Source: Magnetococcales bacterium
GTDB lineage: Bacteria; Pseudomonadota; Magnetococcia; Magnetococcales; Magnetaquicoccaceae
DNA length: 64,000 nucleotides
Reading direction: 5' to 3'
Assembly: GCA_011089965.1 (NCBI GenBank)
Contig: JAANAU010000018.1
Coordinates: 1 to 64,000 of the forward strand
A model generated the notes under the pieces. It saw nothing but the letters and a program-made list of their open reading frames with translations, was not told where the DNA came from and did not search any database. The position numbers and the translations under genes were made by a program. This document shows positions 49,618 to 60,808 of this stretch, in pieces. Position 1 is the stretch's first letter. Each line of letters begins with the position of its first letter.

Positions 49618-50211
49618 AGGGAAGGGGCCGAGACGGACCCGATACATGGTTTTGTTGCCCACCTTGATGGGTTGCTGACTGACAGGCAGTGGTTTGCCCT
49701 CCAGTTTGACCGCAGCCAGTTTGGCAATCAGGCCCGCCGCTTTTTCTTCGCTGGAAAAGGCCCCCAGTTGGACCGAATGGTTCCCCTCGGCAGGTGTGGC
49801 TTTGTCCTGGGTCTGGCTCTCTTCCAGGGGCGGTTTGGGTGGGGGCAGTGGCGTGGAGGCGGTCGCCGGGGTTTGGGCCAGGGCTGCCAGTCCGGGGATG
49901 GGGGGGCGACTTTTGGCGATATCGGGTTTGTGTTCCGCCGGACCATCCAACGGCTTTACCTGGGGTGGTGTGGCAGAACGCAGCACCTCTTCCATGTTCC
50001 GGGGTTCCGGTTTGGTCTCTTGAGACGGGGTTGCTGCCTGGCGCTCCTGGCCATCCCCCTTGTCTGCCGCGACGACCGGGCGTTCCGAGCGCACCACCGG
50101 CGGGCGTGCCGAGAGCAGCGATTCCACACTCAAGGCGGCAATCATAAAGAAAATCAATCCATTCATGATCATGAACAGCATGAACTGTTCACGGTTTGGC
50201 GATATTTTCAT
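49534..50211 (-). CDS. SPOR-domain membrane protein
   Basis: 225-residue bitopic protein. The cytoplasmic N-terminus MKISPNREQ leads into a single membrane helix (about 10-33), a Pro-rich periplasmic linker with EP/KP repeats (about 40-150), and a C-terminal SPOR domain starting [20 protein letters not shown] and ending near [17 protein letters not shown], which binds denuded septal peptidoglycan. A cell-division or envelope role is expected. The ATG at 50211 fits the anchor; the frame extends to 50262. Confidence 0.88.
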   Translation of the reverse strand: MKISPNREQFMLFMIMNGLIFFMIAALSVESLLSARPPVVRSERPVVAADKGDGQERQAATPSQETKPEPRNMEEVLRSATPPQVKPLDGPAEHKPDIAKSRPPIPGLAALAQTPATASTPLPPPKPPLEESQTQDKATPAEGNHSVQLGAFSSEEKAAGLIAKLAAVKLEGKPLPVSQQPIKVGNKTMYRVRLGPFPSAARAKLAAGLVSRQAGVEGTVLGPGQ

Positions 50212-50385
50212 GGCGTCAACCTTTCCATGAGGGGTCAATCGATCACAATAACAGGTGGCCAACTTCTATGATCCGGCCATTGCAAACAGTGACGTTCATT
50301 GCGATGGTATGGTATCATGATGGACTTGTTTGGCAATCATCCTTCATGGCAATCAACAAAAAAAACCTGCATCCGAGTGGTCATC

Positions 50386-51864
50386 ATGTCCAAGGAAGAA
50401 AATCCCCTGATCGAAGCGCGCAAGGCCAAACTGGCGGCATTGGTGGCGACAGGAGTCAATCCCTATCCGAACGATTTCAAACCGACGGACGCTTTGGGTC
50501 AGATTCGCAATCACCATGCGGAGATCACCGATGATGCCAGCCTGGCTGCGGTTCAGGTGCAGTGCGCCGGACGCATCCTGCTGCTGCGCAACTTTGGCAA
50601 GCTCACCTTTGCCACTGTGGCCGATATGTCCGGATCCATGCAGATCGCCGTGCAACGCGACGAGGTGGGTGAAGCACTCTATCGGGATGTGTTTCGCAAG
50701 ATCGAGGTGGGGGATATCCTGGGGGTGGCGGGTACGCTCTTTCGTACCCAGACCGGTGAGTTGACCATCCGGGTCAGCCGGTTTCAACTCCTCTCCAAGG
50801 CCGTGCGTCCCTTGCCGGAGAAGTGGCACGGTCTGGAGGATGTGGAGGCCCGTTATCGGCATCGCTATGTGGATCTGATCGTCAACCCCGAGGTGCGTGC
50901 CCTTTTCCAGATCCGTTCGCGGGTGATCCGGTTGATCCGGGAGTTCATGGAGGCGCACGGTTTCCTCGAAGTTGAAACACCCATGATGCATCCCATTCCG
51001 GGTGGGGCTGTGGCCCGGCCTTTTGTGACCCACCACAATGCCTTGAATCGCAATCTGTTTTTGCGCATTGCCCCCGAACTTTACCTGAAACGGTTGATCG
51101 TGGGGGGCTTTGAGAAGGTCTTTGAGATCAATCGCAACTTTCGCAATGAAGGGTTGTCGGTGCGGCACAACCCCGAATTCACCATGATGGAGTTTTACCA
51201 GGCCTATGCCGATTACCGGCAGCTCATGGATTTCACCGAACAGCTCATCACCTCGTTGGTGCAGAAGATTCATGGTACCCTGATCATCACTCATCAGGGC
51301 CGTCAGATCGATTTCACCCCGCCCTGGCCCCGTCTGACTCCGGGTGAGGCGTTGGTCCGGCATGCCGGGGCAGAGTCGGAGCGCATCCACGAGCGCAGTT
51401 ATCTGGAAGCATGGGCTGCCGACCTGCATCTCAAAACCGAACCGGGATGGGATGTGGGGAAGTTGCAACTGGAGCTGTTCGAGGCCAGGGTCGAAGCGCA
51501 ACTGATTCATCCCACCTTTATCGTCGATTATCCGGTATCGGTTTCGCCCTTGTCCCGGCGTTCGGACCGCAACCCGGAAATTGCCGAGCGATTTGAACTG
51601 TTTATCGGTGGCTGGGAGATTGCCAATGCCTTTTCCGAGCTGAACGATCCGGTGGATCAGGCCGAGCGGTTCCTCATGCAGGTGGCGGCCAAAGAGCGTG
51701 GCGATCAGGAGGCCATGCACTTTGATGCCGATTATATCCAGGCATTGGAGTATGGCATGCCGCCAACAGCCGGTGAAGGGATCGGTATCGACCGGTTGAC
51801 CATGCTGTTGACCGATGCGGCGGCGATTCGCGATGTGATCCTGTTTCCGGTTCTGCGTTCATGA
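50386..51864 (+). CDS. lysS: Lysyl-tRNA synthetase, class II
   Basis: 492-residue synthetase. The N-terminal OB-fold binds the anticodon (VQCAGRILLLRNFGKLTFA); class II motif 2 is FRNEGLSVRHNPEFTMMEFY near residue 255 and motif 3 GEGIGIDRLTMLLT near 465, with ERFELFIGGWEIANAFSELN between. The frame opens at 50299; MSKEENPLIEARKAKL at 50386 is the right N-terminus. It overlaps lolC by 4 bp, a common lysS-lolCDE arrangement. Confidence 0.96.
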   Translation: MSKEENPLIEARKAKLAALVATGVNPYPNDFKPTDALGQIRNHHAEITDDASLAAVQVQCAGRILLLRNFGKLTFATVADMSGSMQIAVQRDEVGEALYRDVFRKIEVGDILGVAGTLFRTQTGELTIRVSRFQLLSKAVRPLPEKWHGLEDVEARYRHRYVDLIVNPEVRALFQIRSRVIRLIREFMEAHGFLEVETPMMHPIPGGAVARPFVTHHNALNRNLFLRIAPELYLKRLIVGGFEKVFEINRNFRNEGLSVRHNPEFTMMEFYQAYADYRQLMDFTEQLITSLVQKIHGTLIITHQGRQIDFTPPWPRLTPGEALVRHAGAESERIHERSYLEAWAADLHLKTEPGWDVGKLQLELFEARVEAQLIHPTFIVDYPVSVSPLSRRSDRNPEIAERFELFIGGWEIANAFSELNDPVDQAERFLMQVAAKERGDQEAMHFDADYIQALEYGMPPTAGEGIGIDRLTMLLTDAAAIRDVILFPVLRS

Positions 51865-53111
51865 TCCGCTTTGCTGACCGCTATGAGTGGCGGATTGGTC
51901 TGCGCTACCTGCGGGCCAAGCGTTCGGAATTTTTCATCAGCGTCATCACCTTTCTGTCAACGGGCGGAGTGTCGCTGGGGGTGGCAGCCCTGATTACCGT
52001 GTTGGCGGTCATGACCGGTTTTCGCGAGGAGTTGCAACGTCATATCCTGGGTGTGACCAGCCATGTGACCATTCGCGCTGCCGAGGGCCACCTGGCCGAA
52101 CCGACCAGGGTCATGGCCACCACCCTCAAGGAGCCGGGGGTGACGGCAGCAGCCCCATTTGTGACGGCTCAGGGCATGGTTTCGCTGCAAAATCGTTCTG
52201 CCGGTGTGGTGTTGCGCGGCATCGATCCCGAACAGGAGGCCAGGATCTCCAACCTGGCCATCAATATCAAACAGGGGAAACTGTCCGACTTGTCGGAGTT
52301 CGGGATCATTCTTGGCAAACGGCTCGCGCGCAACCTCTATGTGGAGTTGGGGGATCCGGTGACGGTCACCGTGGCCTCGGTTTCGGTGACAGCGGTCGGT
52401 GCCTTGCCCCGCATGAAACGGTTCAAGGTGGTGGGCATTTTTGATGCGGGCATGTATGAATACGATCAGGGTCTGGTCTATATCCGTCTGGAGGATGCCC
52501 AACGACTGCTGCGCATGGACGACCAGATCAGCGGTGTCGCGGTCCTGACCGCCAATCCGGAACTGGCCCTGAGCGTGGGCAAGGCGCTCCGTTCTCAGCT
52601 TGGCGACCGCTATGCGATCCAGGACTGGATGGAGATGAATCGCAGCTTCTTTCGTGCCTTGCAAATGGAAAAGGTGGTCATGTTCGTGATCTTGTTGTTG
52701 GTCGTGTTGGTGGCGGCTTTCAACATCGTCTCCAGCCTGATCATGGTGGTCATGGAAAAAGGCAAGGAGATCGCCATTCTCAAGACCATGGGGGCCAGCT
52801 CTGCCGGGATCATGCAGATTTTCATGATCAATGGCGGGGTGATCGGTGTGGTGGGCACCACCTTGGGTACGCTGTTGGGATTGACCCTCTCCTGGAATCT
52901 GGATCGGGGTCTGCGGGCGCTGGAACGGTTGTTTGGTATCCAATTGATTTCAGGGGATGCCTTTTTTATTGATCATGTCCCGGCTACGGTGTTGACCGGG
53001 GACGTGGTGTGGGTGACCGGCATGAGTCTGACGATCACGCTGCTCTCCACGCTTTATCCGGCCTGGCGGGCATCCCAGGTGGATCCGGTGGAGGCGTTGC
53101 GCTATGAGTGA
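51861..53111 (+). CDS. lolC: Lipoprotein-releasing ABC permease LolC/E, first copy
   Basis: 416-residue inner-membrane permease with the MacB-like layout: membrane helix 1 about 28-50 (GVSLGVAALITVLAVMTGF), a periplasmic domain of about 220 residues, then three C-terminal helices near 272, 325 and 378. The coupling-helix region MEKGKEIAILKTMGAS is present. The complex extracts outer-membrane lipoproteins for transfer to LolA. It overlaps lysS and lolD. Its sequence is strikingly similar to the second copy. Confidence 0.94.
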   Translation: MIRFADRYEWRIGLRYLRAKRSEFFISVITFLSTGGVSLGVAALITVLAVMTGFREELQRHILGVTSHVTIRAAEGHLAEPTRVMATTLKEPGVTAAAPFVTAQGMVSLQNRSAGVVLRGIDPEQEARISNLAINIKQGKLSDLSEFGIILGKRLARNLYVELGDPVTVTVASVSVTAVGALPRMKRFKVVGIFDAGMYEYDQGLVYIRLEDAQRLLRMDDQISGVAVLTANPELALSVGKALRSQLGDRYAIQDWMEMNRSFFRALQMEKVVMFVILLLVVLVAAFNIVSSLIMVVMEKGKEIAILKTMGASSAGIMQIFMINGGVIGVVGTTLGTLLGLTLSWNLDRGLRALERLFGIQLISGDAFFIDHVPATVLTGDVVWVTGMSLTITLLSTLYPAWRASQVDPVEALRYE

Positions 53112-53814
53112 TGCGACCCCCTTGTTGGAGGCGCGTGGGATTTGCAAATACTTTGGCCCCGGGTCGCAACGGCTGGAGGTGCTCAAGGGGGTGGAATTCA
53201 CCCTGCATCGTGGCGAAATGGCGGCATTGCTCGGGGTCTCCGGATCGGGCAAGAGTACCCTGTTGCAGATCATGGGCGGACTGGACCGTCCCAGTGCCGG
53301 GACCATTTATATGGATGGTGCGGATTTGTATGCGCTTTCGGCAGAACGGGCAGCAGAGTTTCGCAACCGGCACATCGGCTTTGTCTATCAGTCCCATCGG
53401 TTGCTGCCGGAGTTCTCTGCGCTGGAAAATGTCATGATGCCGCTTTTGATTGGCCGCCAATCGGCGCAACGGGCCACCGAAGCTGCGACACGCTTGTTGG
53501 AAGAGGTGGGGCTGGCCCATCGGCTGCATCATCGACCCGGACAGCTTTCCGGCGGGGAACAACAGCGCGTGGCCATAGCACGTGCCTTGGTGACCGGACC
53601 AGCCTTGTTGCTGGCCGATGAACCCACCGGCAACCTGGATCGCAAAACCGCCTTGGAAGTGTTTGCCTTGCTGCGCCGTCTGAACGCCAAGCGGGGATTG
53701 GCCTGCCTGATGGTCACCCACAACCCGGAGTTGGCCGTGGATCTGGATCGCCGTCTGCACCTGGTGGAAGGGGTCTTGACCGAGGAGCCGACCATTGTCG
53801 GGGAGAGGGCATGA
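53104..53814 (+). CDS. lolD: Lipoprotein-releasing ABC ATPase LolD
   Basis: 236-residue ATPase of the MacB/LolD class: Walker A GVSGSGKSTLLQ near residue 43, Q loop FVYQSHRLLPEFSALEN, signature LSGGEQQRVAIARAL near 145 and Walker B LLLADEPTGNLD near 168, with H-loop VTHNPELA. It overlaps both flanking permease genes (8 bp and 4 bp). Confidence 0.96.
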   Translation: MSDATPLLEARGICKYFGPGSQRLEVLKGVEFTLHRGEMAALLGVSGSGKSTLLQIMGGLDRPSAGTIYMDGADLYALSAERAAEFRNRHIGFVYQSHRLLPEFSALENVMMPLLIGRQSAQRATEAATRLLEEVGLAHRLHHRPGQLSGGEQQRVAIARALVTGPALLLADEPTGNLDRKTALEVFALLRRLNAKRGLACLMVTHNPELAVDLDRRLHLVEGVLTEEPTIVGERA

Positions 53815-55049
53815 AGCGATACGAATGGTTTGTGGGTCTGCGCTATCTGCGTGCCAAACGTTCCGAGCGGTTCATCAATGTCATCACCTTGCTCTCCATG
53901 AGCGGCGTGGTGCTGGGGGTGGCGGCCTTGATCACGGTGTTGGCGGTCATGACCGGGTTTCGTGATGAGTTGCAGCGGCAGATTCTGGGGGTGACCAGCC
54001 ATGTGACGATTCGTTCCACGGTTGGCAATATGGGGCACTATCGTCAGACATTGGATCAGGTGACCGGGGTGCCGGGGGTGATGGCCGCAGCTCCTTACAT
54101 TGCCGTACAGGGCATGGTGGCGCGGCAGGGGGTTTCGGCGGGATTGATGGTGCGCGGCATGGATCCCGGGCTGGAAGGGGCGGTCTCCAGTCTGGCGGCC
54201 AATCTGGTGCAGGGGAAGCTGGAAGAGATGCCTGAATTTGGCATCATTCCTGGCAGACGACTGGCTGAGCGGTTGCACGCAGAGTTGAACGACACCGTGA
54301 CCCTGACCGTGGCCGTGGGTGCAGCAGACTCCTTGAAAGCACAACCGCGCATGCAACCGTTTCGTATCGTCGGAATCTTTGACTCCGGGATGTATGAGTA
54401 CGACAATGCCATGGCCTATATCCGGCTTCAGGATGCCCAGCGCCTGCTGGAGATGTCCGAGGCCATCACCGGCATTGAACTGCGCACGACCACGGCAGAA
54501 GCGGCCCCCATGGTGGCCGAGGCCGTGCGTAAACGTCTGGGCAAAGGGATCTGGATCCAGGATTGGATGGAGATGAACCGCAACTTTTTCAAGGTGTTGC
54601 AGGTTCAGAAAACGGTTCTGTTCGTCATCCTGCTGCTGGTGGTGCTGGTGGCCGCTTTCAATATCATCTCCAGCCTGATCATGGTGGTCATGGAAAAGGG
54701 CAAGGAGATTGCCATTCTCAAGACCATGGGTGCCCGTTCGTCCGGGATCATGCAGATTTTTGTGGCCAATGGCGGGGTGATCGGCGTGGTGGGGACCGGA
54801 ATCGGAACAGTGTTCGGGCTGCTGCTCTCCTGGAATCTGGAGGCTTTGGTCCAGTGGATCGAGCAGAGTTTCGGGGTGCAACTGATCTCGGGTGAGGTCT
54901 ATTTCATTGATCGGCTGCCGGCCAAGGTGGTGACCTCGGATGTGTTGTGGGTGACTGGAACCAGCCTGGCGATTACATTGCTGGCCACCTTGTACCCGGC
55001 CTGGCGGGCGGCGCGTGTCGATCCTGTGGAGTTGTTGCGCCACGATTAA
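53811..55049 (+). CDS. lolE: Lipoprotein-releasing ABC permease LolC/E, second copy
   Basis: 412-residue permease with the same four-helix layout as the first copy: helix 1 near 25-47, the periplasmic domain and three C-terminal helices. Long stretches are nearly identical between the two (LRYLRAKRSE, LGVAALITVLAVMTGFR, ILGVTSHVTIR, MVVMEKGKEIAILKTMGA). Together they should form the heterodimer around LolD. The labels C and E are by order only; sequence does not decide which copy contacts LolA. Confidence 0.93.
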   Translation: MKRYEWFVGLRYLRAKRSERFINVITLLSMSGVVLGVAALITVLAVMTGFRDELQRQILGVTSHVTIRSTVGNMGHYRQTLDQVTGVPGVMAAAPYIAVQGMVARQGVSAGLMVRGMDPGLEGAVSSLAANLVQGKLEEMPEFGIIPGRRLAERLHAELNDTVTLTVAVGAADSLKAQPRMQPFRIVGIFDSGMYEYDNAMAYIRLQDAQRLLEMSEAITGIELRTTTAEAAPMVAEAVRKRLGKGIWIQDWMEMNRNFFKVLQVQKTVLFVILLLVVLVAAFNIISSLIMVVMEKGKEIAILKTMGARSSGIMQIFVANGGVIGVVGTGIGTVFGLLLSWNLEALVQWIEQSFGVQLISGEVYFIDRLPAKVVTSDVLWVTGTSLAITLLATLYPAWRAARVDPVELLRHD

Positions 55050-55064
55050 TGGTGGAGTCAAGTT

Positions 55065-55736
55065 GTGAACGCGATTGTGCAAAGCATCATCATTTGGGCG
55101 CCGGGCATCCTGTTCGCCATTACCTTGCATGAATGGGCGCATGGGCGCATGGCCACCTGGTTTGGTGACCCCACCCCCAAACTGTATGGACGCTTGACAC
55201 TCAATCCCATCCCTCATATTGATCTGGCCTGGACCATCATCATTCCGGGTGTGATGCTGATGGTGTCGTTGTTGACCACCGGCAATCCGTTTGTCTTTGG
55301 AGGGGCCAAGCCGGTGCCGATTGATCCGCGTTATTTCGTGCAGTCGGGTCGTTCATTCCGGGTCAGCATGTTCTGGGTTTCGGCAGCAGGTCCGTTGATG
55401 AATCTGTTGTTGGCATTGTTGTGTGCCGTGTCGTTTCGACTGGTCACCTATTTGCCGGACTATTTCATGATCCCCATCGCCAACATGCTGGTGGCTGCAA
55501 TACAGATGAATGTTCTGTTGGCCGTGTTCAATCTGTTGCCGATTCCGCCGTTGGACGGTGGACGTATGCTCGGGGCCGTGCTGCCCCACCCCTGGAACGG
55601 CTATCTGGAGGGGATCGAGCGGTTCGGCATGCCGATTGTTCTGATATTGGCCTTTTCGGGGGCCATGAGCCATCTTCTGGTTCCAGCCATGACGGGTTTG
55701 AACCACTTCTATTTGCGCATGGCAGGACTTAATTGA
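55065..55736 (+). CDS. Site-2-protease-family (M50) membrane metalloprotease
   Basis: 223-residue multi-pass protein with zinc ligands in HEWAH near residue 21 and the third ligand in NLLPIPPLDGGRM near 155. The insertion FVFGGAKPVPIDPRYF is typical of the short bacterial branch that lacks a PDZ domain. Substrates are not evident. The start is GTG with GGTGGAG upstream, 15 bp after lolE. Confidence 0.9.
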   Translation: MNAIVQSIIIWAPGILFAITLHEWAHGRMATWFGDPTPKLYGRLTLNPIPHIDLAWTIIIPGVMLMVSLLTTGNPFVFGGAKPVPIDPRYFVQSGRSFRVSMFWVSAAGPLMNLLLALLCAVSFRLVTYLPDYFMIPIANMLVAAIQMNVLLAVFNLLPIPPLDGGRMLGAVLPHPWNGYLEGIERFGMPIVLILAFSGAMSHLLVPAMTGLNHFYLRMAGLN

Positions 55737-55755
55737 ACCGATCAACCTGGGATGA

Positions 55756-56802
55756 ATGCAGACCATCATGAATCGACCCATCGTTTTTAGCGGTGCTCAA
55801 CCCACCGGACACCTGACCCTTGGAAACTACCTCGGTGCCCTGCGTCAATGGACGGCCATGCAGGCCGATCATGACTGCATTTTTTGCGTGGTGGATCTGC
55901 ATGCCCTGACCGTGCGTCAGGATCCGGTCCAGTTCCGGGAGAGGATTCTGGATCTGGCGGCGCTGTTTCTGGCCAGTGGCATTGATCCGGAACAGAGCGT
56001 CATTTTTGTGCAAAGCCATGTCCCGGCTCATGCCGAGCTGGCCTGGCTGCTCTCCACCTTCACCATGATGGGAGAGCTGGACCGCATGACCCAGTTCAAG
56101 GATAAATCCCGCAGCCATGCCCATAATGTCAATGCCGGGCTGTTCACCTATCCCGTGTTGATGGCGGCGGATATCTTGCTGTATGGCACGCATAAGGTGC
56201 CGGTCGGAGAAGACCAGAAACAGCATCTGGAGTTGACCCGCGATGTGGCGGTGCGTTTCAATGGTTTGCATGGAACGGTGTTTGTGGTGCCGGAGCCGTT
56301 GGTGACCGGTGGGGGAGCAGCGCGGATCAAGGATCTGCAAGAACCGACCAAAAAGATGTCCAAGACCGCCGAATCGGATCTGGCCAAGGTGATGATCCTG
56401 GATGAACCTGATGCCATCATGAAAAAGTTCAAAAAGGCGGTCACCGACAGTTTGGGTGTGATCCGGGATGACGAGGAGCAGCAGCCGGGGGTGGTCAATC
56501 TGCTCAACATCTGGCGGGCAGCACGCGGAGCCACCATGGAGGAGGCCCTGGCCCATTTTTCTCACCATCAATATGGCCGTCTCAAAGTCGAAACCGGCGA
56601 GGCGGTGGTGGCGTTGCTGGATCCGGTCCGGAGACGTTTTCAGGAGCTGCGTTCTGATCCAAAAGAGCTGGAGGGGATTTTGGCGCGCGGTGCGGATCAG
56701 GCCATGGAGCGGGCCGAGCGCATGATGCAGAAGGTGTTGACCGCATTGGGCGTGCCGTTGCAGGGTTCCCGTTTCCCCATCCGCGAGCAGGGCCGTCCAT
56801 GA
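55756..56802 (+). CDS. trpS: Tryptophanyl-tRNA synthetase
   Basis: 348-residue class I synthetase. The HIGH-like motif is in SGAQPTGHLTLGNYLGAL near residue 15, the D-x-H-A-x-T motif in VVDLHALTV near 50, GEDQKQHLELTRD near 155 and the KMSKS counterpart KKMSKT near 205. Two ATGs four codons apart (55756, 55768) are possible; the second gives the more usual N-terminus MNRPIVFSG. Its stop overlaps the next start as ATGA. Confidence 0.95.
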   Translation: MQTIMNRPIVFSGAQPTGHLTLGNYLGALRQWTAMQADHDCIFCVVDLHALTVRQDPVQFRERILDLAALFLASGIDPEQSVIFVQSHVPAHAELAWLLSTFTMMGELDRMTQFKDKSRSHAHNVNAGLFTYPVLMAADILLYGTHKVPVGEDQKQHLELTRDVAVRFNGLHGTVFVVPEPLVTGGGAARIKDLQEPTKKMSKTAESDLAKVMILDEPDAIMKKFKKAVTDSLGVIRDDEEQQPGVVNLLNIWRAARGATMEEALAHFSHHQYGRLKVETGEAVVALLDPVRRRFQELRSDPKELEGILARGADQAMERAERMMQKVLTALGVPLQGSRFPIREQGRP

Positions 56803-57536
56803 CCGTCATGCGGTTGCAAAAATGGTTGTCGGAGGCCGGAATCTGTTCCCGTCGCGAGGGGGAACGGTGGATCGAGGCGGGTCGGGTGGCGGTCAACGGT
56901 GAAGTGGTGACCCGGCAGGGGGTGCAGATCGGACCCGAGGCTGTGGTCACGGTGGATGGCCAGCCGGTTGCCTTGAGAAAAGGGAATCTGCGGGTTGTGG
57001 TGGCCTTGCACAAGCCGGTTGGGGTGATCTGTTCCCGTCGGGATCCGGAGGGGCGGCCTTCGGTCTTTCCATTGGTCGAGGGGGCGGGAGCCAGACTGGT
57101 CAGTGTGGGGCGTTTGGATTACAACTCGGAAGGGTTGCTGCTTTTTACCAGCGATGGGGATCTGGCCAATCGTCTGACCCATCCCCGCCACGAGGTGCCC
57201 CGGATCTACCGGGTGCGGGTGCATGGCCGGATCAGTGAGACGTTGTTGGCCAAATTGCGGGCCGGAGTGGTGTTGGAAGATGGTCCGACCGGGCCTTTGC
57301 AGGTTGAGCTGGAACGGGTGGTCGGGGCCAACAGTTGGCTCAATCTCACCTTGAAGGAGGGGCGCAACCGCATCATCCGGCGCATTTTTGCCGCGCTGGA
57401 GATGGATGTGGCCCGTTTGATCCGCGTCTCGTATGGCGGTATTGATCTGGGGGATCTGCCGTCCGGGGCGTGGCGCTATCTGACCCGCAGTGAGGTTGGG
57501 GGATTGATGAATTGGGTGAGGGCTGACCGGCCATGA
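56799..57536 (+). CDS. rluB: RsuA/RluB-family pseudouridine synthase
   Basis: 245-residue rRNA pseudouridine synthase. An N-terminal S4 domain (LQKWLSEAGICSRREGER) precedes the catalytic domain with the Asp in GRLDYNSEGLLLFTSDG near residue 107 and the C-terminal LKEGRNRIIRRIF. RluB (23S U2605) is the likeliest member; RluE or RsuA cannot be excluded by motif alone. Confidence 0.88.
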   Translation: MTVMRLQKWLSEAGICSRREGERWIEAGRVAVNGEVVTRQGVQIGPEAVVTVDGQPVALRKGNLRVVVALHKPVGVICSRRDPEGRPSVFPLVEGAGARLVSVGRLDYNSEGLLLFTSDGDLANRLTHPRHEVPRIYRVRVHGRISETLLAKLRAGVVLEDGPTGPLQVELERVVGANSWLNLTLKEGRNRIIRRIFAALEMDVARLIRVSYGGIDLGDLPSGAWRYLTRSEVGGLMNWVRADRP

Positions 57537-57583
57537 TTGTCGGTGTTCATGTGATGATGGGTTCAGGACTTGTGTGAGGTTGT

Positions 57584-59173
57584 ATGGGTTCCATGGAGCA
57601 GGAGGTGCGGCGTCGGCGGACGTTCGCGATCATTTCTCATCCCGATGCGGGCAAGACCACTCTGACGGAAAAGCTGTTGTTGTTCGGCGGTGCCATTCAG
57701 GAGGCAGGGCGGGTGCGCGCGCGCGGAGAGCAGCGTCGTGCCCGTTCCGACTGGATGAAGGTGGAACGGGAGCGCGGCATCTCGGTTACGGCTTCGGTGA
57801 TGACCTTTGAGTATGATGGGCATGTGCTCAATTTATTGGATACACCGGGTCATGCCGATTTCTCCGAGGATACCTTTCGCACCCTGACGGCAGTGGATTC
57901 GGCGGTGATGGTGTTGGATGCGGCCAAGGGGATCGAGTCGCAAACCCTGAAGCTGTTCGAGGTGTGCCGGTTGAGGGATGTGCCGATCATCACCTTTGTC
58001 AACAAGATGGATCGGGATGCCCTGGATACGTTCAGTTTGATGGATCAGATTGCCGAGCAGTTGGCCCTGGAGGTGGTTCCGGCCAACTGGCCGGTGGGAA
58101 TGGGAGGGGAGTTTCAGGGTTGTTATGATTTGTTCAATGAACGCATGATCTTCATGGAGCGGGTACGGGCCGGAGCGGACAATACCTCGGAAACCTGTAC
58201 CGGGATTGACGATGCGCGGTTGGATGGTTGGCTGCCAGCCCGGCTGTTGGCTCAGGCGCGTGAAGAGATCGAGATGGTGCAGGGTTTGTGTGCTCCGTTT
58301 GATCCCAAATCTTATCGTGAAGGGCATTTGACTCCGGTATTTTTTGGCAGTGCCATGTATGATTTTGGGGTCAAGGAGTTGTTGCAGGCCATGGTTGATC
58401 TGGCCCCGCCGCCGCGACCGCAGTTGGCGGAACAGCGACTGGTGGATCCGGAAGAGGAGAAGGTGTCGGGTTTTGTTTTCAAGATCCAGGCGAACATGGA
58501 CCCCAATCATCGGGATCGGATCGCCTTTCTGCGGTTGGTTTCCGGTCGGTTCCGGCGCGGCATGAAACTTAAGCATGCGGTCAACGGCAAGATTCTGGCG
58601 ATTCACAACCCTCTGTTGTTCCTGGCGCGGGAACGGGATCTGGCTGAAGAGGCGTATGCCGGGGATGTGATCGGGATTCCCAACCATGGGGTATTGCGTA
58701 TCGGAGATACGTTGACCGAAGGGGAACCTTTGAAATATACCGGGGTGCCGAGTTTTGCTCCGGAGTTGTTGCGGCGCGTGCGTCCAGAGGATCCAATGCG
58801 GGTCAAGCATCTGGAGAATGCCTTGCGCCAGTTGGGCGAGGAGGGGGCGGCGCGGGCCTTCAAGACCTTGTTGGGTTCGCAATGGATTGTCGGGGTGTTG
58901 GGGGCCTTGCAGTTCGAGGTGTTGGCAGACCGGATCCGCACCGAATACGATGTTCCGGTCCGTTTTGAGGATGCGGGGTATATCACGGCCCGCTGGTTGG
59001 AGTCGGATGATCCCCGGTTGTTGAAGCGGTTCGTGGATGCGGCCCAGGCTGAGATGGCCGAGGATTATGATGGTTCTCCGGTGTTTTTGGCGCGCAATCG
59101 CTGGCGGTTGGACGATGCCATCAAGGAGTGGTCCGGGGTGCGTTTCCTGAAGGTGCGCGAGGGGACCAATTGA
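57584..59173 (+). CDS. prfC: Peptide chain release factor 3
   Basis: 529-residue translational GTPase that recycles RF1 and RF2. G1 is SHPDAGKTTLTEK near residue 20, G3 LLDTPGHADFSEDTF near 90 and G4 VNKMDR near 145. Domains 2 and 3 follow with normal length. It ends a long + strand run; a strong hairpin follows 39 bp after the stop. Confidence 0.95.
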   Translation: MGSMEQEVRRRRTFAIISHPDAGKTTLTEKLLLFGGAIQEAGRVRARGEQRRARSDWMKVERERGISVTASVMTFEYDGHVLNLLDTPGHADFSEDTFRTLTAVDSAVMVLDAAKGIESQTLKLFEVCRLRDVPIITFVNKMDRDALDTFSLMDQIAEQLALEVVPANWPVGMGGEFQGCYDLFNERMIFMERVRAGADNTSETCTGIDDARLDGWLPARLLAQAREEIEMVQGLCAPFDPKSYREGHLTPVFFGSAMYDFGVKELLQAMVDLAPPPRPQLAEQRLVDPEEEKVSGFVFKIQANMDPNHRDRIAFLRLVSGRFRRGMKLKHAVNGKILAIHNPLLFLARERDLAEEAYAGDVIGIPNHGVLRIGDTLTEGEPLKYTGVPSFAPELLRRVRPEDPMRVKHLENALRQLGEEGAARAFKTLLGSQWIVGVLGALQFEVLADRIRTEYDVPVRFEDAGYITARWLESDDPRLLKRFVDAAQAEMAEDYDGSPVFLARNRWRLDDAIKEWSGVRFLKVREGTN

Positions 59174-59212
59174 GGGGTTTGCACTGCAATTTGTCTGGCA
59201 ATGGTTGAATTT

Positions 59213-59242
59213 GGCATCCGGGAACGATTGGTCCCGGATGCC
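59213..59242. terminator. Hairpin between convergent prfC and purA
   Basis: GGCATCCGGGA (59213-59223) pairs perfectly with TCCCGGATGCC (59232-59242) over an 8-base loop. It lacks a T run on either strand, like the hairpin at 12256. It lies in the 77-bp gap between the two gene ends. Confidence 0.6.
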
Positions 59243-59250
59243 GAGATGGT

Positions 59251-60660
<1,410 letters not shown>

Positions 60661-60808
60661 TCAAACCGGTCGCGATGCCACCGGTAAAATGCATCCGCTG
60701 GGTCTGGGGTGCGGAAAACTTGATTAATTAATGGTCTGAAAATTGCATATTGCCTCGTGGAAGCGGTATTTCAGGTTGCGGTCCGTAGCGAAGGCGAGGT
60801 GGCAAGCG

